The notes below the pieces were generated by a model that was given only the letters and a program-made list of their open reading frames with translations, ran no database searches and was not told the DNA's origin. Made by a program: the position numbers and the translations under genes. DNA of 64,000 nucleotides from Hydrogenophaga sp. SL48 (GTDB lineage Bacteria > Pseudomonadota > Gammaproteobacteria > Burkholderiales > Burkholderiaceae_C), in the NCBI RefSeq assembly GCF_021729865.1, contig NZ_CP063400.1:2232001-2296000 (forward strand), in the 5' to 3' direction. This document shows positions 17,261 through 25,764 of this stretch, piece by piece (the stretch's first letter is position 1; each line of letters opens with the position of its first letter).

Positions 17261-18238
17261 TCAATCGGGTTTCATGTGCGCGCTCTGGATCACCTGGGCG
17301 TAGTTGCGCCGCTCTTCGCGCAGCCAGGCGGTGAGTTCGGTGGGGTTGAGCGCCGGGGCGCGTTCGAAGCCCAGGTCTCCCAGGGCTTTCTGGGTCTCGG
17401 GCAGGTCCAGGATCTTGCGCATCTCTGTGGCCAGCTTGAGCTGGATCTCGGCGGGCACGCCCTTGGGCACCATGAGCGCGTTCCACGCGGCGATGGTGAA
17501 GTTGGGCAGGCCTTGTTCGCTGGCGGTCTTCACCCCGGGCATCGAGGCCATGGGTGTGGTCGTGGTCACCGCGAGCACCTTGACCTTGCCCAGTTGGGTG
17601 CGGGTGGCCGCCACGGTGTCGATGAGCACCGGCACGTGGCCACCCAGTGTGGCGGTCATGGCATCGGCCGAGCCTTTGAAGCGGATGCCAAAGAGCGGCA
17701 CGTCGCGCTGCTTGAGCATCTCCAGCACCAGTTGCCCGGTGACGCTGGGGATGGCCGCGTCCACCGTGCCGGGCTTGCTCCTGGCCAGTGCGATGAGTTC
17801 GGTGAGGGAGTTGACGGGCGCACCGGCGCTGGCCGAGATGGCGAAGGGGATCAGGGCGGTGAGCGCGATGGCGTCGAAGTCTTTGTCGGCGTCAAACCCG
17901 GGGTTGGGGAACAGCGCGGGGTTCATGGCGTGGGTGCCGGAGGCGCCCATGACCAGGGTGTAGCCGTCGGGGGTGGCTCGCGCGGCGGCTGCGGTGCCGA
18001 TGTTGCCGGAGGCGCCTGGGCGGTTGTCCACGACGAAGCCCTGGCCGAGCGCGCGTGAGAGCTTCTCGGCGAAGTAGCGTGTGGCAATGTCCGTGCTCTG
18101 TCCCGCTGGGTACGCCACGATGATCTTCACCGCCCGGTTCGGCCAGTCAGCGTGGCTTTGCGCCTGCGCAAAGCCCAGCGTTGGGAACAGCGCCACCACC
18201 GCAAGGCCACGTGTCCAAGTTTTCCATTGATTCATCAT
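17261..18238 (-). CDS. Bug/TctC family extracytoplasmic solute-binding protein
   Basis: A 325-residue tripartite-tricarboxylate-transporter receptor with a signal peptide (cleavage near FAQAQSHA). Family hallmarks are WPNRAVKIIVAYPAGQSTD, VDNRPGASGNIGTAAAARA and a C-terminal LREERRNYAQVIQ. Burkholderiales carry many such orphan receptors. No TctA/TctB membrane genes are nearby, so it may deliver to a permease elsewhere. A 69-bp fragment of a second copy survives at 3377-3445. Confidence 0.93.
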   Translation of the reverse strand: MMNQWKTWTRGLAVVALFPTLGFAQAQSHADWPNRAVKIIVAYPAGQSTDIATRYFAEKLSRALGQGFVVDNRPGASGNIGTAAAARATPDGYTLVMGASGTHAMNPALFPNPGFDADKDFDAIALTALIPFAISASAGAPVNSLTELIALARSKPGTVDAAIPSVTGQLVLEMLKQRDVPLFGIRFKGSADAMTATLGGHVPVLIDTVAATRTQLGKVKVLAVTTTTPMASMPGVKTASEQGLPNFTIAAWNALMVPKGVPAEIQLKLATEMRKILDLPETQKALGDLGFERAPALNPTELTAWLREERRNYAQVIQSAHMKPD

Positions 18239-18259
18239 GTTGTTGTCTCCTGGTTCAAA

Positions 18260-19174
18260 TTAAAGTGACTGAAAACTGGCGAAAGCCGCCAGCACCGCGT
18301 CCACCTGCTGCGCCATCGGGGCACGCAGCAACTGGGCATCCAGTTCGTTGACCGCTTCGCTCAGGCGGCGCTCGATGAGTCGGCGCAAGCGGTAACGGCT
18401 GCGGCTGTCCAGCAGCGAGGTGTGACGGTCCGCCTGGACCAGCCACTGCTGGTGCCGGTCGATGGTGTCGGACAGCGCCGCCACCGAATCGGGCTGGCGG
18501 GCCGAAGCCAGCAGCACCGGCGGGCGCCAGCGGTCTGCGGCGACCCGTGACACCGCCGCGATGCGCTGGATGTCGGCCGCCATGCGCTGTGCGCCAGACA
18601 GGTCGGATTTGTTGACCACAAAGATGTCGGCCATCTCCATGATTCCGGCCTTCATTGCCTGCACCACGTCGCCGCTGTCGGGCAGCAGCACCAGCACCAG
18701 GGTGTCCACCTGCACGCGCGCCGCGTACTCGGCCTGGCCCACGCCCACGGTTTCGAGCAGCACCTCGTCGAAGCCGTGTTGATCCATCAGGTCCAGCATC
18801 TCGGGCAGGTTGTCCGACAGGCCGTCGGACGTGGATCGCGAACCGATGGACCGGATGTAGAGATCGCCGCTGCCTTGCAGCTCGTCCATGCGGATGCGGT
18901 CACCGAGGATCGCGCCGCCCGAGCGGGGACTGCTGGGGTCAATGGCCAGCACGCCGATGCGGCGCTCGCTGTCCAGATGCGTTGCCCGGTGCATCGCCAG
19001 GAGGCCCGCCAGCGTGCTCTTGCCGGCACCGGGCGCACCGGTCAGCCCGATGCGACGCGCAAGCTGGGCCGGCGCCTGCGACGGGCTGCGGTGCAGCAGG
19101 TCGGTGGCGCAGGCATTGGCCAACGTGGTCAGTGCCCGGCCGAGTGTGTGGCGGTCCAGCGGTGGGCGTGTCAC
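18260..19174 (-). CDS. meaB: MeaB/ArgK-type GTPase, chaperone of the B12-dependent mutase
   Basis: A 304-residue G3E-family GTPase. The P-loop is in GLTGAPGAGKSTLAG, the conserved ETVGVGQAE segment follows, and NKSD gives guanine specificity. MeaB proteins load and protect adenosylcobalamin in methylmalonyl-CoA-type mutases. Its position directly downstream of both mutase subunits and the CoA transferase, overlapping the latter by 4 bp, makes that role very likely here. Confidence 0.93.
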   Translation of the reverse strand: MTRPPLDRHTLGRALTTLANACATDLLHRSPSQAPAQLARRIGLTGAPGAGKSTLAGLLAMHRATHLDSERRIGVLAIDPSSPRSGGAILGDRIRMDELQGSGDLYIRSIGSRSTSDGLSDNLPEMLDLMDQHGFDEVLLETVGVGQAEYAARVQVDTLVLVLLPDSGDVVQAMKAGIMEMADIFVVNKSDLSGAQRMAADIQRIAAVSRVAADRWRPPVLLASARQPDSVAALSDTIDRHQQWLVQADRHTSLLDSRSRYRLRRLIERRLSEAVNELDAQLLRAPMAQQVDAVLAAFASFQSL

Positions 19175-20298
19175 GCGCGGACTCCACCCAACACGTCGGC
19201 GTGGTGCTGGTCCAGCAACGGCGGCAGGCCGTAGCTGGGCACATGGCCGTTGAATTTCAGCGGGCTGGCCACGGCACGTAGAGGATGGCTGCCATCACCG
19301 AGCGCCACCACCATCTGGCGCGAGCGCGCCAGATCGCTGTCCAGCGCCTGCACCAGCGTGCCGATTTCCGACGCCACCACGCCGAGCGGCACCAGGCGGC
19401 GCACCCACTCGGCGGCCGGTGCCTGCATCAGGACCTCGCCGATCGCCGCCAGCACGCGGCTGCGGTTCTCGCGCCGGCTGGCCATGGTGGCGAACACCGG
19501 GTCGGTGATCCAGCCAGTCTGGCCGACCTCGTTGCAGAAAGTCCGCCAGAACTTGTCGTGCGTGATGAACAGCGTGAGCCAGCCGTCGGCGGTGGGGAAT
19601 ATCTGGGCCGGCACCATGTAGGGGTGCGACGAATTGGCCAGGCGCTCCACCACCTCGCCCGTGTTGAGCGCAGCGCCGGCCAGGTAGTTCAGCTGCGACA
19701 GCATCACGTCGTACATGGCCACATCGACCTGCCCACCCTTGCCCTCCACCAGCTTGGCCAGCAGCCCCATGGCAGCCACGATGCCGGCGGAATTGTCCAC
19801 CGCCGAATAGCCCGCCTTGGTGGGTGGCGACGTGGGCTCGCCGGTGAGCGACATCACGCCGGTGATCGCCTGGATCACGTAGTCGTAGGCAGGGCTCTCG
19901 GCATAGGGGCCTTCCAGGCCGTAGCCGGTGAGCGCAACGCAAACAAGGGACGGGTTGCAGGTGCGCAGCGCGTCGTAGGTCAGCCCCAGTTTCTTGATGG
20001 CCGAGGGCCGCAGGTTGGTCACCAGCGCATGGGCACTCGCGGCAATGCTTTCCAGCTCGGCGCGGCCGGCCGGTGAGGCCAGGTCCAGCACCACGCTTTT
20101 CTTGTTGCGGTTGAGGCTGGTGAAGTAAGCGTTGTGGGGACCGATGAAATGCGGGCTCACCTTGCGCGCGATGTCGCCCTCGGGGGGTTCGATTTTGATC
20201 ACCTCGGCACCCATGTCGGCCAGCAGCAGGCCGCAATAGGGGCCGGCCAGCATGTGGCCGACCTCGATGATGCGCACACCGGCGAGCGGGCCGCTCAT
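19171..20298 (-). CDS. CaiB/BaiF family (class III) acyl-CoA transferase
   Basis: A 375-residue family III CoA transferase. The N-terminal LAGVRIIEVGHMLAGPYCGL, MGAEVIKIEPPEGD, FTSLNRNKKSVVLDL and the catalytic-aspartate segment QVDVAMYDVMLSQL are all present. It would transfer CoA from a donor such as succinyl-CoA to an imported carboxylic acid, activating the substrate of the neighbouring mutase. It overlaps the genes on both sides by 4 bp. Confidence 0.93.
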   Translation of the reverse strand: MSGPLAGVRIIEVGHMLAGPYCGLLLADMGAEVIKIEPPEGDIARKVSPHFIGPHNAYFTSLNRNKKSVVLDLASPAGRAELESIAASAHALVTNLRPSAIKKLGLTYDALRTCNPSLVCVALTGYGLEGPYAESPAYDYVIQAITGVMSLTGEPTSPPTKAGYSAVDNSAGIVAAMGLLAKLVEGKGGQVDVAMYDVMLSQLNYLAGAALNTGEVVERLANSSHPYMVPAQIFPTADGWLTLFITHDKFWRTFCNEVGQTGWITDPVFATMASRRENRSRVLAAIGEVLMQAPAAEWVRRLVPLGVVASEIGTLVQALDSDLARSRQMVVALGDGSHPLRAVASPLKFNGHVPSYGLPPLLDQHHADVLGGVRA

Positions 20299-20711
20299 GA
20301 GAAGCTCGCCGCCAGTTTCGCCACCACGGTGCCCAGTGGCATATCGGCGGTGAAAACGGCCGCCACGCCCAGTTCGTGCAGGAAGGCCTGGTCTTCGGCC
20401 GGGATGGTGCCGCCGACAAACACCTTCACGTCATGGGCCTTGGCGTCGCGCAAGGCGGCGATCACGTCACCCACCAGCTCCTTGTGGCTGCCCGACAGGA
20501 TGCTCAGGCCCACGGCGTCGACGCCCTCGTCCACCGCCACCTGGGCAATCTGGGCGGGGCTGCGGCGCAGACCGGTGTAGATCACCTCGGCGCCGGCGTC
20601 GCGCAGCGTGAGCGCCACGATCTTGGCGCCGATGTCGTGGCCGTCGAGGCCGGGCTTGCCAATCAGGATGCGGCGGCCCGCGAGCGGACGCGCTTCTTTG
20701 ATTTGTGTCAT
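20295..20711 (-). CDS. Acyl-CoA mutase small (cobalamin-binding) subunit
   Basis: A 138-residue B12-binding domain protein. KPGLDGHDIGAKIVA contains the DxHxxG base-off cobalamin motif; LSILSGSHKELV and the GGTIPAED glycine pair follow. It corresponds to the C-terminal domain of methylmalonyl-CoA mutase but is a separate chain, as in 2-hydroxyisobutyryl-CoA and isobutyryl-CoA mutases. The start ATG 20711 overlaps the large-subunit stop by 4 bp, so the two chains are translationally coupled. Confidence 0.93.
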   Translation of the reverse strand: MTQIKEARPLAGRRILIGKPGLDGHDIGAKIVALTLRDAGAEVIYTGLRRSPAQIAQVAVDEGVDAVGLSILSGSHKELVGDVIAALRDAKAHDVKVFVGGTIPAEDQAFLHELGVAAVFTADMPLGTVVAKLAASFS

Positions 20712-22333
20712 AGGTTCACCGGCTCCTTGAATTCGCCCCATTCCTTTTTCAGACAGGCCACCATCTCGCCCACGGTGGCGTAGGCGTGGCAACAGTCCAC
20801 GAGGTAGGGCATGACGTTTTCGCTGTCATTGGCCGCAGCCTGGGACAGGCGGGTCAGCGCGGCATCGACGGCGCTTTGGCTGCGGGTGTCGAGCACGCGC
20901 TGAAACTTGTCGAGCGCGCGCTGTGCGATGGTGGAATCGAGCTTGAAGACCTCGCCCACCTTGATTTCTTCGTCGGTCTTGCGAAAGTGGTTCTGCCCGA
21001 CGATGACGTGGTGCCCGCTGTCGGTGTCGAGCTTGCGCTCCAGCCCGCGCTCGGCCAGACGCATCTGGATCCAGCCGTCTTCGATGGCCTTCTCGACACC
21101 TCCGTAGGTATCGATTTCACCCATCACCTTGAGGATCATCTCTTCCATGCGGTCGGTGTGCTGCTCCAGAAAGTAGCTGCCGCCCAGCGGGTCCACGGTG
21201 CGGGCAATGCCGCTCTCGAAGGCGATCATCTGCTGGGTGCGAACCGCCAGCTCGGCCGAAAACTCGGTCGGAATCTGGAAGGCTTCGTCAAACGCGCAGG
21301 TAAAGATCGACTGGGCGCCGCCGAACACCGCCGCCATGGTTTCCACCGCCACCCGCACCACGTTGTTGTAGGGCTGAGGCGCGACCAGCGATGAGCCGCC
21401 GCACACCACACCGAAGCGCAGGTGCTGGGCCTTGGGGTCCTTCACGCCATAGCGCTCCTTCATGAAGCGGGCCCACAGCCGCCGCCCGGCCCGGAACTTC
21501 GCGATCTCCTCGAAGAAGTCCATGTGCACATAGAAGAAAAATGACAGGCGTTTGGCAAACTTCTCCACGTCACCTCCGCGCGCCTGGAGCTCGTCCACAT
21601 AGGCCAACCCGTTGGCCAGCGTGTAGGCCATCTCCTCGGCGGCGGTGGCACCAGCGTCGCGCACGTGCGCCCCGGCGATGCTGATGGGGTTGAAGCGCGG
21701 CGTGACCTCGTTCGAGTAAAGGATGGAGTCGGCGATCAGCCGCATGGAGGGCCGCACAGGAAAGATCCAGGTGCCCCGCGCCACGTACTCCTTGAGGATG
21801 TCGTTCTGGATCGTGCCGGTGAGTTTGCTGCGCGGCACACCCTGCTTGTCGGCCACCGCCAGGTACATGGCGTAGATGATGGCGGCGGTGCCGTTGATGG
21901 TGAACGAGGTCGAGATCTTCGACAGGTCGAGGTCCTTGAACAGGATCTCGGCTTCGCTCAGGTTGGACAGCGAAACTCCGACCTTGCCGATCTCAGGGCG
22001 GGCCATGGGGTGGGTCGGGTCATAGCCGCACTGGGTGGGCAAATCGAGCGCGACCGACAGGCCGGTCTGGCCCTGGTCCAGCAAAAACTTGTAGCGCTCG
22101 TTGGATTCTTCGGCGGTGCCAAAGCCCGAGTACTGGCGAATCGTCCACAGGCGGCCCTGGTAGCCATCGGGGAAGATGCCCCGGGTGAACGGGTACTCGC
22201 CGGGGTTGCCGATGCGCTCGGCTTGCACGGCGCTGGCGTCCACGCTGGGCGGCACCGGAATGCCGCTGCGGTTGACCGGGCTGAGCACCGGCTCGGCCAG
22301 GGGAACAGCGAGTTTCTGGTCTCTCATGTTCAT
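20708..22333 (-). CDS. Adenosylcobalamin-dependent acyl-CoA mutase large subunit, methylmalonyl-CoA-mutase-like
   Basis: A 541-residue TIM-barrel subunit of a split B12 mutase. By comparison with the propionibacterial enzyme from memory, Tyr68, Ser93, Ala95, Gln176, Arg186 and His223 stand where methylmalonyl-CoA mutase has Tyr89, Ser114, Ala116, Gln197, Arg207 and His244. The Tyr/Arg pair that clamps the free carboxylate is thus kept, unlike isobutyryl- or hydroxyisobutyryl-CoA mutases. The LRTHSQTSG loop is replaced by LRFGVVCGG (residues 305-313), removing the usual His and Gln. The start ATG 22333 overlaps the upstream hydratase stop (TGATG). There is no epimerase or carboxylase gene nearby. 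The substrate is probably a carboxylated acyl-CoA, but not proven. Confidence 0.88.
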   Translation of the reverse strand: MNMRDQKLAVPLAEPVLSPVNRSGIPVPPSVDASAVQAERIGNPGEYPFTRGIFPDGYQGRLWTIRQYSGFGTAEESNERYKFLLDQGQTGLSVALDLPTQCGYDPTHPMARPEIGKVGVSLSNLSEAEILFKDLDLSKISTSFTINGTAAIIYAMYLAVADKQGVPRSKLTGTIQNDILKEYVARGTWIFPVRPSMRLIADSILYSNEVTPRFNPISIAGAHVRDAGATAAEEMAYTLANGLAYVDELQARGGDVEKFAKRLSFFFYVHMDFFEEIAKFRAGRRLWARFMKERYGVKDPKAQHLRFGVVCGGSSLVAPQPYNNVVRVAVETMAAVFGGAQSIFTCAFDEAFQIPTEFSAELAVRTQQMIAFESGIARTVDPLGGSYFLEQHTDRMEEMILKVMGEIDTYGGVEKAIEDGWIQMRLAERGLERKLDTDSGHHVIVGQNHFRKTDEEIKVGEVFKLDSTIAQRALDKFQRVLDTRSQSAVDAALTRLSQAAANDSENVMPYLVDCCHAYATVGEMVACLKKEWGEFKEPVNL

Positions 22334-23136
22334 CACGCGCCTTTGGAAAGAAGCTTTTCGGAAGCCGACCAGTGGTCGTCGTGCAACCAGGTCTGGGTCA
22401 GGTGCTGCTGTTCGACACGGCGGTGCTGCTGCCAGCCCTGGCCCTGCCTGGAGGCGATGGCTTGCGCCTTGATGCCGCGCAGCACCTGCGCCGGGCAGGC
22501 GTCGAGGGGTTTCGTGAAGGCCGCGATGTCGGCGCCGCTGGGCCCGTCGGCGATGACCGCATCGGCAAGGCCCCAGGCCAGCGCCTGCTCGGCGCCCACC
22601 AGTTCGCAGCGACTCATCATTCGCATGGCGCGCGCCGGGCCGACCAACCGGAACAGGTCGGGGCCGCCGCCCCAAGCCGAGGTGATGGCCAGCTTGGCCT
22701 GGATGTAGCCGATGCGCGCATGGCCGGCCTGCAGGCGCATGTCGCAGGCCAGCGCAAGTTCCGCGCCGCCGCCGATGGCGTCACCGTTCAGGTAGGCCAG
22801 CACCGGCACCGGGCAATGGCGGACGGCATCCAGGGCGGCGCAGGCGTCGTCCATCATGGCCACCACGGCGGGTTCGTCGCGCACGTTGGCCAAGTCCCGC
22901 AGATCGCCACCGGCGGCGAAGTAGCGGTCGCCGGCGCCGGTCACGACGATGTAGCGGACGTCGGCACGCTGACCGGCCTCCCGGACGGCGGTGGCCAGGT
23001 CGGCCAGCACCGGGCGGGCCAGTGCGTTGTGTTTGTGGGCGCGGTCCACGGTCACCCAGACCGCGCCATAAGGATGCTCGATGACGCGCACCTGAGTGTC
23101 GGTTGTTTCTGTGGTTTGGGTTGGCATGGGGCGCAT
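22333..23136 (-). CDS. Enoyl-CoA hydratase/isomerase family protein
   Basis: A 267-residue crotonase-fold protein. The oxyanion-hole segments are YFAAGGDLRDL and LNGDAIGGGAELALACDMR, and a catalytic-region glycine run follows at ITSAWGGGPDL. The usual second glutamate position is not obviously conserved, so isomerase, hydratase or hydrolase activity are all possible. It is the first gene of the 13-gene operon. Start codons at 23136 or 23127 are equally reasonable, and neither has a strong ribosome-binding site. It is divergent from the IclR gene. Confidence 0.85.
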   Translation of the reverse strand: MRPMPTQTTETTDTQVRVIEHPYGAVWVTVDRAHKHNALARPVLADLATAVREAGQRADVRYIVVTGAGDRYFAAGGDLRDLANVRDEPAVVAMMDDACAALDAVRHCPVPVLAYLNGDAIGGGAELALACDMRLQAGHARIGYIQAKLAITSAWGGGPDLFRLVGPARAMRMMSRCELVGAEQALAWGLADAVIADGPSGADIAAFTKPLDACPAQVLRGIKAQAIASRQGQGWQQHRRVEQQHLTQTWLHDDHWSASEKLLSKGA

Positions 23137-23172
23137 GTTAGGTTTGCAACTGTTCTTGTGGAAGAATATAAA

Positions 23173-23186
23173 TTCGACATTTCGAA
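23173..23186. promoter_or_regulatory. Putative IclR operator between the divergent mutase operon and iclR
   Basis: TTCGACATTTCGAA has perfect 5-bp arms (TTCGA/TCGAA) around a 4-base centre. It lies 37 bp upstream of the hydratase start and 28 bp upstream of the IclR start, overlapping an AT-rich stretch (GAATATAAAT) that could be a -10 element. This is the expected place for a regulator controlling both directions. Confidence 0.6.
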
Positions 23187-23213
23187 CAAACTTCCACCTC
23201 AAAGGAGAAAACC

Positions 23214-24035
23214 TTGGATTTCGAACAACTTGTTCAACCAGCTGAACACACCAAGGCTGATGGATCTGCTGTACCTGGCCCTTCCGGTGGCGTGGCGGTC
23301 ACTGCTGTGGGTCGGGTGCTGGACATCTTTGAGGCCTTCCAGAAGGTGCAGAAACCCATGTCACTGACCGATCTGGCCGACATCACCGGCATTCCCAAGA
23401 GCAGCTGCCATGCGATCGTTGCCACGCTCACGGCGCGCGGCCACCTGTACTCGCTCAGCCGCCCCCGAGCGCTCTACCCCACCCGGCGCTTCTTCGACAT
23501 CGCCAGCGAAATCCACCACCACGACCCGTTTGTCGAGCACGTGATGCCCTTGCTGGAGCGGCTGCGCGACACCTCGCGGGAGACCGTGATCCTGGGCAAA
23601 CGCCAGGGCGACGCGGTGATCTACCTGCAGGTGGTCGAGAGCCCGCATTCGATCCGCTACTCGTCCAAACCAGGCGAGTTCAAACCACTGCATTCCAGCT
23701 CCATTGGCAAGGCTTTGCTGGGCAGCCTCAAGGAATCCGAGCTGCGAACACAGATGGCCGAGCGCCCACTGCCCGCCGTGACGGCCGCGACCATCACCGA
23801 CAACGACCTGCTCATCAACGACATCCTGGAGAGCCGGCGGCGCGGCTACTTCGTCACCCGGGGCGAAAACGTGCCGGATGTGTGGGCCGTGTCGGCCTTC
23901 CTCAACGTGCATTCCGAGACACTGGCCGTGGCGATCGCCGGGCCAAGGCACCGCATGGAAAACAACGTGGTGGAATGCGCGCAACTGTTGCTGGCGACCT
24001 GCAGCTTCATTTCCCGGCAATGGGCCCGGGCATGA
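23214..24035 (+). CDS. IclR family transcriptional regulator of the mutase operon
   Basis: A 273-residue IclR protein. The winged-helix segment is LTDLADITGIPKSSCHAIVA, and the effector domain includes SSSIGKALLGSLKESELRTQ and RGYFVTRGENVPDVWAVSAF. The start is a TTG preceded by a strong AAAGGAG eight bases upstream, which decides the start despite the rare codon. It is divergent from the 13-gene mutase operon and translationally coupled to the following hydrolase gene. Confidence 0.9.
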   Translation: MDFEQLVQPAEHTKADGSAVPGPSGGVAVTAVGRVLDIFEAFQKVQKPMSLTDLADITGIPKSSCHAIVATLTARGHLYSLSRPRALYPTRRFFDIASEIHHHDPFVEHVMPLLERLRDTSRETVILGKRQGDAVIYLQVVESPHSIRYSSKPGEFKPLHSSSIGKALLGSLKESELRTQMAERPLPAVTAATITDNDLLINDILESRRRGYFVTRGENVPDVWAVSAFLNVHSETLAVAIAGPRHRMENNVVECAQLLLATCSFISRQWARA

Positions 24036-24892
24036 GTGCCGCTCCGGAATGGGCAACAGGCGCTCTGCCCGCCGCTGCGCAGGAACTGCTGGCACGGTCG
24101 CGCACCACAACGACACCTTGCGGCGACGGTGTCATGGTGTGGCGCTGCTGGGGCGAGGGCCAACCGGTGGTGCTGCTGCACGGCGGCAGCGGCAGCTGGA
24201 CGCACTGGGTCCGAAACATCCCGGCGCTGCTGTTGGCCGGCCGCCAGGTCTGGGCGCCCGACCTGCCCGGGTTCGGAGACTCAGCGTCCCCTCACGGTGG
24301 GTTCGATGCAGACGCGGTGTTGCCCCCGCTGGCGCTCGGACTGGGCGAGGTGCTGGGGCCAGGACCCCACGAGATCGTGGCGTTTTCCTTCGGGTCACTC
24401 GTGGCCACGCTGCTCGCAGCAGAACAACCCGGTCTGGTTTCCCGCCTGCTGCTCGTGGGATTGCCGGTGCTACCGCTGGCCCACGGGCGTGGCATTCCAC
24501 TGCCCTCGATGCGCACAACCTTCTCTCCCGAAGTACGCGCCGCAGCACACCGCGCCAACCTCGCGGCGATCATGATCCATGAACCAGCGCAGATCAACGA
24601 CGACACCATCGCCCTTCAAATGACCAATGCCGCGCGCGACCGCATGCGCTCCCGCAGGCTCGTGACCACCGACGCATGCGCCACCACCGTGCGCGCACTT
24701 CAGTGTGATTTCGAGTGCATCTGGGGCGAGCAGGATGTGCTGTGCCGAGATCGATGGGCCGAGGTCCGTGCGGCTTGCAACGACAACACCTTGTGCGCGC
24801 GCCAGACATTGATCCCGGACTGCGGGCACTGGGTGCAGTATGAGAATGCCGATGCCTTCAACCACTTGCTGACCACCTGGGCCGGTCGCTGA
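24032..24892 (+). CDS. Alpha/beta hydrolase
   Basis: A 286-residue alpha/beta-hydrolase-fold protein. The oxyanion region is VVLLHGGSGSWTHW, the nucleophile elbow is VAFSFGSL (Ser119, with Ala instead of the first Gly of GxSxG), an acidic residue lies in WGEQDVLC and the histidine in DCGHWVQYE. Its ATG overlaps the iclR stop (ATGA), so it is read with the regulator. It could be an esterase or thioesterase that feeds or drains the mutase pathway; that is inference. Confidence 0.82.
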   Translation: MSAAPEWATGALPAAAQELLARSRTTTTPCGDGVMVWRCWGEGQPVVLLHGGSGSWTHWVRNIPALLLAGRQVWAPDLPGFGDSASPHGGFDADAVLPPLALGLGEVLGPGPHEIVAFSFGSLVATLLAAEQPGLVSRLLLVGLPVLPLAHGRGIPLPSMRTTFSPEVRAAAHRANLAAIMIHEPAQINDDTIALQMTNAARDRMRSRRLVTTDACATTVRALQCDFECIWGEQDVLCRDRWAEVRAACNDNTLCARQTLIPDCGHWVQYENADAFNHLLTTWAGR

Positions 24893-25032
24893 ATCACGCG
24901 CCAGTCAAGAGCCACACTGGACGATCCCAGGCAGGATTCGCCAGCAGTTGTCATTGAAGCCATTGAACCCGTCAAAGCTACGGGCCAAGGTGGGCGAGTG
25001 CTCATGACCATTTCTGCCTCGACTGCGCGTTT

Positions 25033-25227
25033 TCAAGTCGATGGAGATGTGACGGCCTCTTTGTTTCCAGCCTGTCCGCGGAGCCTGAACTTCCGAATCT
25101 TTCCGCTCGCGGTCTTCAGCACCTCGACGAAAACTACCCTGCACGGACATGTGTAGTGGACCAGGCGCTCGCGGCAGAAGGACTCCATCCCACCTCGCGG
25201 CGCCGCCCGACATAGGGAGTCACCCAT
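25033..25227 (-). pseudogene. C-terminal remnant of an AMP-forming acyl-CoA ligase gene
   Basis: Minus-strand translation contains ESFCRERLVHYTCPCRVVFV followed by EVLKTASGKIRKFRLRG. This matches the extreme C-terminus of acyl-CoA synthetases, including the catalytic-lysine motif (usual form LPKTATGKIQKFxLR). The rest of the roughly 540-residue enzyme is absent: nothing ligase-like precedes it. It sits at the boundary between the mutase island and the next gene block. The surrounding 383 bp (24893-25275) hold no intact gene. Confidence 0.75.
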
Positions 25228-25275
25228 TCTTTCGAGTAGTACTGATACAGCTGACCTGTTGACCTGAAGAACGCC

Positions 25276-25764
25276 TCAACCAGCCAGCGATTCAGCAGCA
25301 TTCTCATGCTGCATGACGTCCACCCAACGTGCGTTGACCAGTTGGGCCATCCGCTCAGGCACTACCCTGACACCTGCATTGCTTGCGCCAGCGGCGGGAA
25401 GCACTTCGCTGAAGCGCCGCAGCGAGACATCGCAATACACATCCAGTTGACTTGCAAGCCCGAAGGGCCCGATGCCTCCTATGGGGTGGCCCGTTACCTT
25501 TTCCACCTCGCTCGCCGCCAGGAAGCGGGCCTTTGCCCCAAACTGATCTTTGTACTTTCTGTTATCGAGTCGAGCATCGCCTCGGGCGACGAGCAAGATC
25601 ACTTGCTCGCCTACGCACAGAGACAACGTCTTGGCAATCTGTCCTGGAGCGACACCGAACGCCGTGGCCGCCATCGCGACGGTAGCGCCACTTGTTTCCA
25701 CTTCAATGATTGAAAGATCCGGGGCGTGCTCGGCAATAAACTGTTTGACGGAGTCGAGGCTCAT
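25276..25764 (-). CDS. YbaK/aminoacyl-tRNA deacylase-like protein
   Basis: A 162-residue protein of the YbaK/ProX editing-domain family. Recognisable parts are the N-terminal helix SVKQFIAEHAPDLSIIEVET, IAKTLSLCVGEQVILLVARG with the conserved lysine, and the GHPIGGIGPFGL loop. Such proteins hydrolyse mischarged tRNA or related aminoacyl esters. The length is normal and ATG 25764 is well placed. It has no functional link to its neighbours that I can see. Confidence 0.85.
   Translation of the reverse strand: MSLDSVKQFIAEHAPDLSIIEVETSGATVAMAATAFGVAPGQIAKTLSLCVGEQVILLVARGDARLDNRKYKDQFGAKARFLAASEVEKVTGHPIGGIGPFGLASQLDVYCDVSLRRFSEVLPAAGASNAGVRVVPERMAQLVNARWVDVMQHENAAESLAG

Noticed and set aside
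23137..23213. Possible cobalamin riboswitch before the mutase operon
   Set aside because: The leader is under 80 bp and lacks the long conserved B12-box architecture. Control by the IclR palindrome is the simpler reading.
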